Positions 35,376 through 47,500 of a stretch of 64,000 bases of DNA are shown here, in pieces. Position 1 is the first letter of the stretch; the number at the start of each line of letters is the position of its first letter. The position numbers were made by a program, and so were the translations under genes. Below the pieces are notes generated by a model. That model did no database searches. It was not told the origin of the DNA and saw only the letters and a list, made by a program, of their open reading frames with translations. The stretch comes from Solobacterium sp. UBA1761 (GTDB lineage: Bacteria; Bacillota_I; Bacilli_A; Erysipelotrichales; Erysipelotrichaceae): the NCBI GenBank assembly GCA_002315565.1, contig DCHD01000042.1, forward strand, positions 88,510 through 152,509. The letters run 5' to 3'.

Positions 35376-38077
35376 TAAATATTTTATATGGAATAATAAT
35401 TGAACCACTGATTCTGCTTTTTGAATTTCTTTTCAGTTTCTTCAAGGATCTTACCGGAAGCAATGGCATATCGATAATCTGTCTGAGTATCTGTATGAAC
35501 ATTCTTGTACTTCCGCTTTATAAAAGAGCAGATGCAATTCAGGAAGAAGAAAACGCAATAGAAAAGAAGCTGGAAAAAGGTGTGGCTCATATCAAGAAAA
35601 CATTCAGTGGCGATGAACGTTTTATGATGCTGCAGACATATTACAGGCAGAATAATTACAAGCCTTCTTTTGTGCTTAAAGGGCTGTTACCACTGGCACT
35701 TGAGATTCCTTTCTTTATGGCAGCATACAGCTTTCTTTCAAATCTTACTTGCCTAAAAAACAATAGTTTTCTTTTAATCAGTAATCTTGGGGAAGCTGAT
35801 GGCCTAATGTTTGGAGTTAATCTCTTACCGATCCTGATGACAGCGGTCAATATTGTTTCTTCTTCAATATATTCAAAAGATGCACCATTAAAAAGCAGAA
35901 TACAGCTTTATCTTATGGCTGCTGTATTTCTTGTTCTGCTCTATGATTCTCCATCGGCACTGGTGCTTTACTGGACACTGAACAATGTATTTTCTCTTGT
36001 GAAGAACATAATAAACAAATCAGATAATTCAGACTTTATTGTAAAGATTCTTGTATCACTTTTCGGTGCAGTACTTCTGGCAGGTTCATTTTTACTGGAA
36101 TTATCGAAACTGAAAACTGTTGCATTGATTATGGTGGGTATTCTTGCTCAGATACCGCTTGTACTTCTGTTATTAAAGAAGAAACCAAGCATTGAGTTTG
36201 AATTCCGTTTTGATTCACTGACATTTGTTTTCTCAGCTGTTTATATTGCATTAATTACCGGTCTATATATTCCGTTGATGGTAATCAAATCATCAGCCGG
36301 TGAATTTGTTGACTTTTCAACAGCTGAATCACCACTTAAATATATCTTCTCAAGCATGAAGTATTCTGTTGGGTTCTTTGTTGTATGGCTGGGAATTTAT
36401 TATCTGCTTTCTAATGATAAGGTCAAAGGCTTTATGTCATATCTGACACTTTGTCTGTCATTTATCTTTACTGCTGATTTTGCACTGTTCACAAATAGTT
36501 TTGGCAATATGTCCAACAAACTTGTTTACGACATTGCTCCATCAGTATTAAATATGAGCAAGCTCTTGAATCTCGTATTTGTACTTATTGTATTTGTGGT
36601 TATTTATCTAGTCAGAAAGTATTCCTCTAAACTGAGCAAGCCACTACTTTGTACATTATCTTTAATGATTGTTGTGACATCAGTTGTTACGGTTAAAGGC
36701 ATTAAACCGGAGATTGAAGCAGAAATCAGATCAATCAATTCTTCAAAGGAACATGGTACAGTCAATGCGACGCTGTCTGATTCAGGAAAGAACGTTGTAG
36801 TTATTATGCTGGATAGAGCAATCAGTTCTTTTATTCCCTATATCTTCAATGAAATACCTGAACTGTATCAGATGTATGAAGGATTCACTTATTATCCAAA
36901 TACTGTTGCGTATGGTGATTCTACAAATATAAGCAGTCCATCTTTATTTGGTGGATATGAATATACTCCTGAAGAGATAAACAGAAGAACTGATAAAACA
37001 CTCAAAGAAAAGCAGAATGAGGCTGATAAAGTTCTTCCTGTACTGTTTGATGAAGGTGGGTATAAAGTTACTGTCTGCAATCCTCCATATGCGAATTATG
37101 ATGAGGTACCTGACTTATCAATTTATGATGAATATCCAGATATAAGTGCCTATAACACAAACAATGGAGAACTCCTCTATTTTGAAGGTTCAAATCTTTC
37201 AAGTCTAGAAAGAAATCTCTTTTGTTATTCGCTGTTCAGAGTTGCTCCATCCATTCTTTCAGGAACTCTATATGACGATGGTAATTATCACAGTTTAAGT
37301 TCTGATGGAAGCAGTGAGTCATCAAGAGGAGTAATATTTGAATACAGTATCTCCAATCCGGAATTTGCGAACAATTATGTTGTACTGGATAAACTAAGCG
37401 ACATCTTTACTGTTGAAAAGAGCACAGAAGATACCTATCTTTCTTTAGTCAATGAGACTACACATTATCCGGCAATACTTAACAGTGAAGATTATATGCC
37501 AGGACTTAATCTTGCTGACTATGCTGCTGATGAAAACAATCTCTATAAATATTCAATAGATGGTAATGAGATATATCTCGAAACAGAAGAACAGTATACT
37601 CATTATCAGATAAATGCCTGCTCGCTTATTCTTGTGGGTGAATGGCTTGATTATCTTAAGGAAAACAATGCCTATGACAATACCAGGATCATCATCTGTT
37701 CTGACCATGGTAAAGATATCGGTTTATTCAATCTGGGAATGGATGGGGTTGATGCGCAGTCTGATGTTTCCGGTTACAATGCACTACTGTTATATAAAGA
37801 CTTCAACAGCAGCGAATTCACCACTGATGAAAGCTTTATGACTCTTGCTGATATTCCGTTTATGCTGACAGAAGACCTGGTTGATACAGTTAATCCATTC
37901 ACAGGAAACAGTCTTGATCAGACAGACAAAAAGAAAGATGTTCAGTATATTCTTGACTCACCAAGAAATACCGGTGTCAATAAAGGAAATGCATTCGTTG
38001 AAAACGGATGGTATGCTCTTTTTGGGAATGTTTCTGACATTGACAGCTGGAAAAAAACAGACAGTCCAATTGATTAG
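35366..38077 (+). CDS. YidC/Oxa1-like domain fused to LtaS-like sulfatase/phosphoglycerol transferase
   Basis: A 903-residue protein. Residues 1-215 follow the YidC/Oxa1 core: a first helix ending LSICMNILVLPLYKRAD, a charged hairpin with QTYYRQNNYKPSFVLKG, then LLPLALEIPFFMAAYSFLS and SALVLYWTLNNVFSLVKN. The groove Arg of insertases is replaced by Asn45. Residues 220-470 hold eight or so further helices. Residues 475-880 are an extracellular alkaline-phosphatase-fold domain: VVVIMLDRA with Asp483, GDSTNISSPSLFGG with Thr520 as nucleophile candidate, and CSDHGKDIG with Asp780 and His781. LtaS-type enzymes move phosphoglycerol from lipid to teichoic acid. The operon partner at 34110 supports a polymer role. 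Confidence 0.83.
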   Translation: MQIVNILYGIIIEPLILLFEFLFSFFKDLTGSNGISIICLSICMNILVLPLYKRADAIQEEENAIEKKLEKGVAHIKKTFSGDERFMMLQTYYRQNNYKPSFVLKGLLPLALEIPFFMAAYSFLSNLTCLKNNSFLLISNLGEADGLMFGVNLLPILMTAVNIVSSSIYSKDAPLKSRIQLYLMAAVFLVLLYDSPSALVLYWTLNNVFSLVKNIINKSDNSDFIVKILVSLFGAVLLAGSFLLELSKLKTVALIMVGILAQIPLVLLLLKKKPSIEFEFRFDSLTFVFSAVYIALITGLYIPLMVIKSSAGEFVDFSTAESPLKYIFSSMKYSVGFFVVWLGIYYLLSNDKVKGFMSYLTLCLSFIFTADFALFTNSFGNMSNKLVYDIAPSVLNMSKLLNLVFVLIVFVVIYLVRKYSSKLSKPLLCTLSLMIVVTSVVTVKGIKPEIEAEIRSINSSKEHGTVNATLSDSGKNVVVIMLDRAISSFIPYIFNEIPELYQMYEGFTYYPNTVAYGDSTNISSPSLFGGYEYTPEEINRRTDKTLKEKQNEADKVLPVLFDEGGYKVTVCNPPYANYDEVPDLSIYDEYPDISAYNTNNGELLYFEGSNLSSLERNLFCYSLFRVAPSILSGTLYDDGNYHSLSSDGSSESSRGVIFEYSISNPEFANNYVVLDKLSDIFTVEKSTEDTYLSLVNETTHYPAILNSEDYMPGLNLADYAADENNLYKYSIDGNEIYLETEEQYTHYQINACSLILVGEWLDYLKENNAYDNTRIIICSDHGKDIGLFNLGMDGVDAQSDVSGYNALLLYKDFNSSEFTTDESFMTLADIPFMLTEDLVDTVNPFTGNSLDQTDKKKDVQYILDSPRNTGVNKGNAFVENGWYALFGNVSDIDSWKKTDSPID

Positions 38078-38144
38078 AAGTAACGGTCATATTCATAGCG
38101 GAAAGCATGACTTTCCATTAAGATATAGATGGAGGTAGAACTCA

Positions 38145-38453
38145 ATGAAAATAGTAAATGAAAACGAATTTGAAAATGAAGTAAAAGAAGGATATACACT
38201 TGTAGATTTCTTTGCCAACTGGTGTGGACCATGCAAGATGCTTGGTCCGGTTCTTGAGGAACTGTCAGAAGAAAGAAAAGACGTTAAATTTATCAAGGTT
38301 GACTGTGATGAATCAGATGGTCTAGCAATGAAGTTTGGGGTAATGACCATACCCGCACTGTTCTTATTAAAGAACGGTGAAGTGGTAGCTAAGACCGGAG
38401 GGTATCAGCCTAAAAACGGTATTGAAAAATTCATAAACGACAATATGAAGTAA
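38145..38453 (+). CDS. trxA: Thioredoxin
   Basis: A 102-residue single-domain thioredoxin. FFANWCGPCKML holds the redox pair Cys27/Cys30, and TIPALFLLKNGE includes the cis-proline. It reduces disulfides in the cytoplasm. A strong GGAGG site lies upstream, and a terminator follows immediately, so it is probably a short transcript or the end of the teichoic-acid operon. It has no signal peptide. Confidence 0.96.
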   Translation: MKIVNENEFENEVKEGYTLVDFFANWCGPCKMLGPVLEELSEERKDVKFIKVDCDESDGLAMKFGVMTIPALFLLKNGEVVAKTGGYQPKNGIEKFINDNMK

Positions 38454-38454
38454 G

Positions 38455-38480
38455 AAGTTGGAAGAAATTCCAGCTTTTTT
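38455..38480 (+). terminator. Intrinsic terminator after trxA
   Basis: AAGTTGGAA and TTCCAGCTT form a nine-pair stem with one G-U around AGAAA minus shared bases, followed directly by a T run. It separates trxA from the giant adhesin gene. Confidence 0.85.
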
Positions 38481-38527
38481 AATGTGCTTTTATGTCTCGT
38501 TATTTTTCAAACATCTTCCCAATGTTC

Positions 38528-38533
38528 TATAAT
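38528..38533 (+). promoter_or_regulatory. -10 box of the giant surface protein gene
   Basis: TATAAT lies 39 bases upstream of ATG 38573, leaving a leader of about 33 nt that carries the ribosome site AGGGG at 38560-38564. In contrast to the leaderless genes nearby, this one has an ordinary arrangement. Confidence 0.6.
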
Positions 38534-38572
38534 TAGATAAATAACATTTTTTGTTCTTCAGGGGATATGAAT

Positions 38573-41500
38573 ATGAAACGTCTAATAACAATAATAATTA
38601 CCTTCTTATTGATTGCGACATCAACTCTAACAGTTAATGTTGTAAGAGCAGAAGAACCTGTAGAAAACGATAATATCGAAGAAGTTTTTGATAATGAAGA
38701 AAATGTAAATGAATCTGAAAATGAAGAAGAGATAGAAAATAACGAAGAACTAGAAACTGTTGAAGAAACAGAAGAAGATACATCCGACGAATTGCCATTT
38801 GTAGTTGAGGAAACAGATGATGAAGTGCTTGGCACCTATCTTATGGCGTATGGTAAATGTGGAGATAATGCAAATTATTATCTGTATAGTGACTACTCAT
38901 TAGATATTAGTGGCAATGGTGTTTTAGAAGAAACGTTCGGAAATTTAATCCCCGATTATTATGAAAATGTTAAAACAATAACTATTGACAGTGGAATAAC
39001 GGAAATAAATGATGATGTTTTTTATGGGATGACAGCATTGGAAAGCGTAACGTTACCAAACTCACTAACAACGATTTATGTTTCAGCTTTTAGTGAATGC
39101 GAATCATTAAAATCTATTACAATACCAGCATCAGTTACAAAAATAACAGGTAATCCATTTGAATGGTGCGATTCACTTACATCAATTACGATTGATTCTG
39201 CAAATCAGTATTATGAAACAAAGGGATGCAATGTCATTATTGAAAAGGCAACGAATAAACTGATTTCAGGTTGTTCAACAAGCACAATACCATCTTCTGT
39301 AACAGAAATTGGATATATGGCTTTTTACGGATGTAACAATTTTACAAGTATCACAATACCTTCATCAGTAAAGAAAATTGGTGGTAGTGCTTTTGGTTAT
39401 TGCTATAAATTGAAGAACGTTTATTTTAATGATGGTCTGGAAGAAATAGAGTGGGGCGCTTTTCGCGAATCAACAGGTGATTATATAAATATACCTTCAA
39501 CTGTAAAAAAGATTGGTGATTTTGCACTTAGCAGTTTTAAATCGGGAGCAATAACTATAAGTCCAGAAAATCAGTATTATGAAATACCTGCAGGATCTAA
39601 TTGTGTTATTGAAAAGGCTACAAATCGATTGCTGGTTGGTTTTGAAGATACAGTAATTCCTGATTATGTTGTATCAATTGCAGATGGAGCTTTTTACTAT
39701 AGGGATATTGAAACATTAACAATACCTGTATCAGTAAAGGAATTTGAAAGTCGATCATTTGAAGGATCATCAATTAAAAATGTAATTTATCTTGGTTCTG
39801 CAACAGAATGGGCAGATATCGATTTTGAGAATTCAATGTATTCAGATAATGTTTTTGCCAGAGCAAATATCACCTTTGCATCAGAAGAAGGAGTTGATAG
39901 TTCAAATTTTACTTACAGTTTTGATTCTGCAAGTGAAGAATACACTGTTACCGGGTATACAGGAAGTGCTACAGTAATCAGAATACCAGCTCAATATAAC
40001 GGATATAATGTTACGGGAATTGCCGCAAATGCCTTTAAAGACAATACAAACATAAGGTATGTATTTATTCCATCGGGAATAAAAACTATTGGTTCATATG
40101 CATTTGCTGGCTGTTTGAACCTTACTTCGGTATTTTCTGATGGGGAGAATAAAAAACTTGAAGTAATTGAAGAGGGCGTATTCAAAGACTGTAAAAATCT
40201 TTGTCAATATGAAATTCCTGATACAGTTACAGAAATAAAATCATATGCATTTGATGGATGTAAAGAATTTTGTGATTTCGAATCATCAAAGAATTTAAGA
40301 ACTATACGTCAGTATGCATTCAGGAATTCCGGAGTAGAAAATATATTTATATTAAGCTCGGTAACTCGTATAGAAGCCGATGCCTTCTTTGGCTGTGCAA
40401 ATCTCCACATAAGAACAGATGCCAAGTCTTTGCCAAGCGGATGGATGACGAACTGGAACAGAAAATCTGAAGTTAGATATGGATCAATTGTATATAACCA
40501 GCCAAAACCATTCCCAAAGGATTTAAAAGTATCTGTTGATGAAGATGGTGTTATCAGCATTGAAACTGAAGATACAGATTATTTGAATGCATTAATTAAT
40601 AATCGATACAATTATACTACCATCTATATTACTGAGGATGGGAAAAATAGAGATTATTTTAGTTTGGTTGCAAACTGGGAATCTGGACACGATAGTTGTT
40701 TCAGTCTGGATGGGAATGTCATATCAGTAATAACGGAAGACAGTTATCACGGTTCTCCGAGCCTGATTGAAGGTAAAAACAAAATCAGAATATGGGTTGA
40801 TGGCTACGATTCAGCAGTATTTGAAATTGAAGTTTCAAATGGTTTAAAAAAGGCACCAGATGATGTGAGTGTTCAGTATGATGAAGGCTACCTGATACTC
40901 AAGTCGAATGACAGCGAGTGGCTAGAGCAGACAAACGAAGTAATTGTTTATCAGAACAATGAACATGTAACATCATATTATTCATTGAACGTATTTGGTA
41001 ATGCGAGGTTTTTTAGACTTTACACTAGTGACAATGAGGAATGGAATTATCAACCAGGAATATGTACTTTGGTATTTACTCCACATATTTCTGTTGTGTG
41101 TGATAGTTATAGCGTTGACGGGGAGACGCGATATACAAACAGCACTTTATATGTAAAAACAATGACACTTGGTGAACAAGCGGTAGATAAGATGGTTGGT
41201 AGCGAAGTAAAAATTAAAGAAGATGGAAATAATTTAGTCATAACGTCAAGCGATAAAGACTTTCTGTTGTCGTTGGTTAGTACAGACAAATGGTCAGAAG
41301 TAAGTGAGACACCGAAAATAGCAGCAATGAATCATGATAACGATGCATTAGGTGAAGGCGAATTTGCTGTTAACGATAATGATGAAGAAGTTCTTGCCAC
41401 AACGGAAGAATCAGGCAATGAATCTGTATTTTACGAAAACTACAGCAGTTCTGGCCGCCCGTTTGGATATATATCTTTTGTTAATGAAAAAACAAAAGAA

Positions 41501-44500
41501 GAAATTATTATTAGAAACACAATTTCAGAAACAAATTTAGTAGTAAAAAACAACAAAATTACTTTAAGTAGTGCTATTCTTAATAAATTCGGCATAACTA
41601 AAGGGAAATATAAGGTTTATTTGTATGCAAAAGATTACTATTCTCTTTATGCTTATTTTTCATATGAAGGTATTAAGATAAATTCACCAACAGATATAAA
41701 AGTTACTGAGGACACAGACGGTAATCTGCATATTTCAAGTACGAAAGACCCCGATTACGTTAAGTACATCAACTATTTATGGATATACAATGAAAGTGGA
41801 AGCCGATCTATACTTTCAGATTATATTCGCGTTGAAGGAAATGAAGCAATTGTTGATGCGATAGATGTTGGACTAGAAAATGGTCAATATATTATAGGCG
41901 AGATAGATGCGTTCGGGTACAACTATTATTATCCAGACAAGAACTTGACCATTGCTCATACAAAATTAAAAGACGCCCCTGTTTATTCTCTTGCCCTAAC
42001 TGGAAACGGCAATCTTGTAATCTATTGTTCAGATAATGCATGGCTTTCATCACTGATAGATCATGAAGACAAAGATGCAACTGGTGATATAACAATACGT
42101 GGAGCCGATGAAAAAAGAGAATACATCAAATTTTATGGAGAATATACGCCGTATTGGAGTTATTCGTTCAGTCTTGACGAAGATGACTGCAAACTTGAAA
42201 ATGGAAAACTTACCATTTATAACAGTCGTTTGAAAAGAGGTAATTGGCTCAATGGCGCTTATACTATTAAGCCACATGTAAAAGGCTATAGAGAAGCAGA
42301 AGAAAAAACAATTTATTTTAATTGTTTGAGGGAAAGGGTGCCCGATGATTTGTATGCATACAAATCTGGAAACTACATCTATGTTTACAGCAATAATGAC
42401 AGCTTCTTGGAATCGGTACTTGAGGCTAGAATCGGAAAGCTTGATTCTAACGATGACGTTGTTGAAACCTTCTGGATTGATGATGATGCAATTACTGTTT
42501 ATAGTACATATATCACAATAGATGTGTCTTCATATTATATTTCTTCAAGTTTCAGATATAATGTTTATCTTTATTCTGATGATTATATCGATGCCAATGT
42601 ACCTTTATTCTATACAAGATACTATATAACATACGAGAATGTTGACGGCGCAAGTCATTATAATCCATATTTCTATACATATAAACAGGGTGATTATATA
42701 GACTTAGATGATGCTTATAAGTCCGGATACAGTTTTGAAGGATGGTACACTGATGCCAAGTTTAAGAACAAGGTAACATACATCAGCAGAACAAGCTATA
42801 GCAATATTACTCTTTATGCAAAGTGGACTAAAGATTATAGAACTTTCAAATTCAATGCCAATGGTGGGTCAGGCACAATGGCACAAAGGACAATATATGG
42901 TGACGAGCCTCTACCAGAATGCACATTTACAAAGTCTGGTTATGAATTCGATTGCTGGTCAATAAAGATTGATGGCTATACCTATGAACTTAGTGATGAT
43001 GTAACCACGGGCGCGCTGCCGCCTAAAGCCACCTATACCTTATATGCAAACTGGAAGCAGGCAACGTATACAATAAGTCTTGATCCAAGAGGTGGAGAGC
43101 TTGCTTCTTCAAAGGAAAAATATCCAACTGGATTTGTTGATGAAGATGAAAACGGAACATTTGAAGGAAATTATACTTCTTCATCTTCTATTGTTCTTCC
43201 ATTATTAAAAAAAGATGGTTACAGATTTGATGGCTGGTATGATGTAAATACCAATAAGAAGGTAACCAAGGTTGCCAAAGGTTCAGCAGGAGATCTTGAA
43301 CTTTATGCCAAGTTTACTGCTACAGACTATGCAATCAAATATTCAACCAATTCAGGAAGTATTAAAAAAGGTGCTGTATATTCTACAAAATACAATATTG
43401 ATACAGATGAACTTGCACTTCCATCTATTGATGAAATAACAAGAGCCGGATACGAGTTTGAAGGCTGGTATCTGACATATAATTCAAAGACAAAAGAATG
43501 CTCTGACAGAGTAGATACTTTGGAAGACCTTCTTTACTACAATTCATACAAGGCAACTACCCTGTATGCGAACTGGACACCAAACACCTACTACATCACC
43601 TTCCTAAAAGGAAATGAAGCTGAAGAAGATGAAGTAATGGGTGAAATGGAATCTGTAGAAGCAAGTTATGATGAAAACTATCAGCTTGATGCCTGCCAGT
43701 ATGTAAGACCTGGATATACATTTGCAGGATGGGCTGCAGGTAAGAAATCGTATTCAGATGGTGCAAAAGTAAAGAATCTGACCAGTGAACAGTGTGGTGA
43801 AATTGAACTTACAGCCAAGTGGAAGAAAGTAGATTCCTATACTATCAAATACAACTTCAATGGCGGTTCAATGCCTAAAGGTATTAAATATGACACCAAA
43901 TATAAATATGGTACAGATGATTATATTGAATTACCATTAGAGCCAACAAGAAAAGGCTATACATTCATAGGCTGGTACACAACCGCAGATTTTGAGTTTG
44001 GATCAGAGATAAGCGGCTTCTATACAAATGAGACATACTGGAATATCAATGTTTATGCTGAATGGGATCCAGATGACTACAACATCACCTATATTGTAGA
44101 TGGCGATCATTATGATGAAGGTACATACGAATACTCATCTAATGCAAAGGACAAGTTTGAACTTGAACCTCTTGAAAGATTCGGCTATACATTCAGATGG
44201 TATTCTGATGCGGCATGCAAGAAAGCTATAACTTCAATTGTCAGAAACAGTGCAAAAGATATTACTGTATATGGCATGTTTACACCTAACACCTACAAGA
44301 TTACTTATAAGCTGGATAAAGGTGTAACCAATGGCTTAAAGAACCCTACAAGCTACAAGTATTCAGAAGAAGATGTTGTATATCTAAATAATCCAACAAA
44401 GAAAGGCATCAGATTTGAAGGCTGGTATATCCTTGATGAATATGGATATCCTAAGTATCTTGATTATTCAGAAGAAGATAAGTATTACTTTGATGCTTCC

Positions 44501-47500
44501 CTTGCAGAAAACATCACTCTTTATGCTGAATTCGGTACAGATTATGAAGACTACACAATCACCTATATTGATGAATATGGTGATCCTATAGATAACCCAG
44601 ACACCTATCAGTACATCACTCCTACAATCAAACTGAACAATCCTACAAGATATGGCTATACATTTACCGGTTGGTACAATACGGCAAATAACAAGAAGGT
44701 AACTTCTATTGCCAAGGGTTCAATGGGTGCAATCGAACTTGAAGCAAGATATACACCTAACACCTACAAGATTACCTATAAGCTGGATAAAGGTGTAACC
44801 AATGGCTTAAAGAATCCTACAAGCTATAAGTATTCAGATGAAGATGTTGTATATCTAAATAATCCAACCAAGAAAGGTATCAGATTTGAAGGCTGGTATA
44901 TCCTTGATGATTACGGATACCATCAGTATCTTGATTATTCAGATGAAGAAGACAAGTATTACTTTGATGCTTCCCTTGCAGAAAACATCACTCTTTATGC
45001 TGAATTCGGTACAGACTATGAAGACTACACAATTACCTATATTGATGAATATGGTGATCCTGTAGATAACCCTGATACCTATCAGTACATAACTCCTACA
45101 ATCAAACTGAATAACCCTACAAGATATGGCTATACATTCAATGGCTGGTACAATACAGCAAACAACAAGAAAGTAACTACTATTGCCAAGGGTTCACTTG
45201 GTTCTATTGAACTGGAAGCAAGATATACACCTAACACCTACAAGATTACCTATAAGCTGGATAAAGGTGTAACCAATGGTTTTAAGAATCCAAGAAGTTA
45301 CAAGTATACAGAAGAAGATGCTGTTTACCTCAATAATCCTATCAATAAAGGAATAGTATTTGAAGGCTGGTACTATCTGGATGAAAACGAAGTAAAGCAT
45401 ACCCTTCCATACGATGAAGATGAAGGAAAATACTTCATTAATGGTGACTATGCATTTAATATGGAACTCTATGCTGCATTTGGTGATCCTGAGCAATATC
45501 CTGTTACATATATAGATGATTCAGAAAGTCAGATTACTAACCCTGAATTTTATACATATTTTGATGACGATATTACTTTAAATAATCCTGAAAAAGCAGG
45601 TTATACATTTGATGGCTGGTTTAATACGGCAACAGGTATAAGAGCAACTTCTATTGCCAAGGGTTCAATGGGTGCAATCGAACTTGAGGCAAGATATACA
45701 GCCAATAAATATAATATTAACTATGTTCTTGAAGCTGGTGCATCAAACAGTCTGAACAATCTTGATTATTTCTCTTATTCTAAATATGGAATTGTTTATC
45801 TGGATAATGCAATTAAACCAGGCGTATCTTTCACTGCGTGGTACATGGTTGATGAAGATGGAATACCACATGATTTGTCATATTCGACAATTAAAGGTAA
45901 ATACTTCTTCAGCGCAGATAGATTTGAGGAAATTACTGTCTATGCCGGCTTTGCCTCAGATTATGAAGAGTACACAATTACCTATATTGATGATTCTAAA
46001 TCAGTTGTGGACAATCCGACAACATACAGATATATTGATGCAACGTTTACTCTGAATAATCCAAGCAAGAGAGGATATGTTTTTGACGGTTGGTACAATA
46101 CTGCAACAGACAAAAAAGTAACTAAGATTGTCAAGGGTTCAGCAGGCAATATTGAACTAGAGGCAAGATATACACCAATTCAGTACAGAGTCGTATTCAA
46201 TGGTAACGGTTCTACTTCTGGCAGTATGAAAAATTTTGTTGCCAAGTATGATGAAGAAATCACTCTTGAAGAAAACAAATTTGAAAGAATCGGTTACCAG
46301 TTTATTGGTTGGGAATATGAATCAGATCAGGAATATATAATAAGCCTTGAAGATGAAGCGGTTATTAAAAACCTCACAACAGAAGCAAATAAAATTGTAA
46401 TAATTAAAGCCTGCTGGAGACAGATTGATTATAAAGTAAACTTCATATTCAATGGCAGTGTTTCAGGTGATGTTGATGTTTCTGGAGATTTGGATGTATC
46501 TGGAGATCTTGATACTTCCGGCGATTACTATCTGAACGTATCTGGAGATGTTGTGTTTGATGTATCTGGTGATATTTATCTGAATGCATCTGGAGATGTG
46601 ATTCTGGATGAATATGGTAACTGGGCAATTCCAGAAGCCAACCCAGCTCTTAATGCTTCAGGAGATCTGGTTATCTATAATTCACATGGAAAATACTATA
46701 CATATGCAAAATATGAATCAATTCTAAAGTTGAATCCAAGTATATTCGGCAAGACCGGTTATACAATTACCGGATGGTATTATTTTGACAAAGATGGAAA
46801 CAAAATAGAAATCGCAACAGGTGACGTTTCTCAATTAGTTACTGAAGATAAGAGCGAAATCGATTTGTATCCTATCTGGTCTCTTGGCAAATACTCTATC
46901 GTTTATAATTCAAACTTCGGTACTGGAAGAATGAGTCCAATAACTGTTGAAAGAGGAAGTACATTCACATTATCAGAAAATCAGTATACAAGAGAGGGTT
47001 ATACATTTGAAGGTTGGTCACTTATCAGAAACGGTGCCCTGACATATGTTGATGAAGATGTTGTTAAGGAAGACATTTCAACCAAATCAACAGTAACTTT
47101 ATATGCAGTATGGAAACCAATCAAATACAGCATTGAATTTGACCTGAATGGCGGAATCGGCGAAAGCGAAACTATTGAGCTTGATTATGATGAAAAGAGA
47201 TTTGTTTACAGTAATCCTTCCTCAAAAGATGACAAACTGTTTATGGGTTGGGCAAAAACAGATGATGCAGAAATCCCTGATTATCCAATCGGCAGTGAAA
47301 TTAGTGAGCTGTCAAGTGAAGAAGGGTCAACAGTAATCCTATATGCTGTATATGGTGAAAGAGAAATCAACATCGGTTTTGCTCCAATATACAGAAGCGA
47401 AGATGCTGGTGATAATCTTATTACTGATTTGATCGATTGTTTCATCTGTCTAGGGTCTACAGGTAACCAGAAATATACTGAAACAGTAAGGAATTTTGGT

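Noticed and set aside
38100..38116. Hairpin GGAAAG/CTTTCC before trxA as a terminator or riboswitch
   Set aside because: Only six pairs, no T run, and no recognised aptamer; probably chance or a weak attenuator.
46450..46680. Possible CRISPR-like short repeats
   Set aside because: The repeats are in frame within a long coding region, of uneven spacing, and encode SGD turns; no spacers or cas genes are present.
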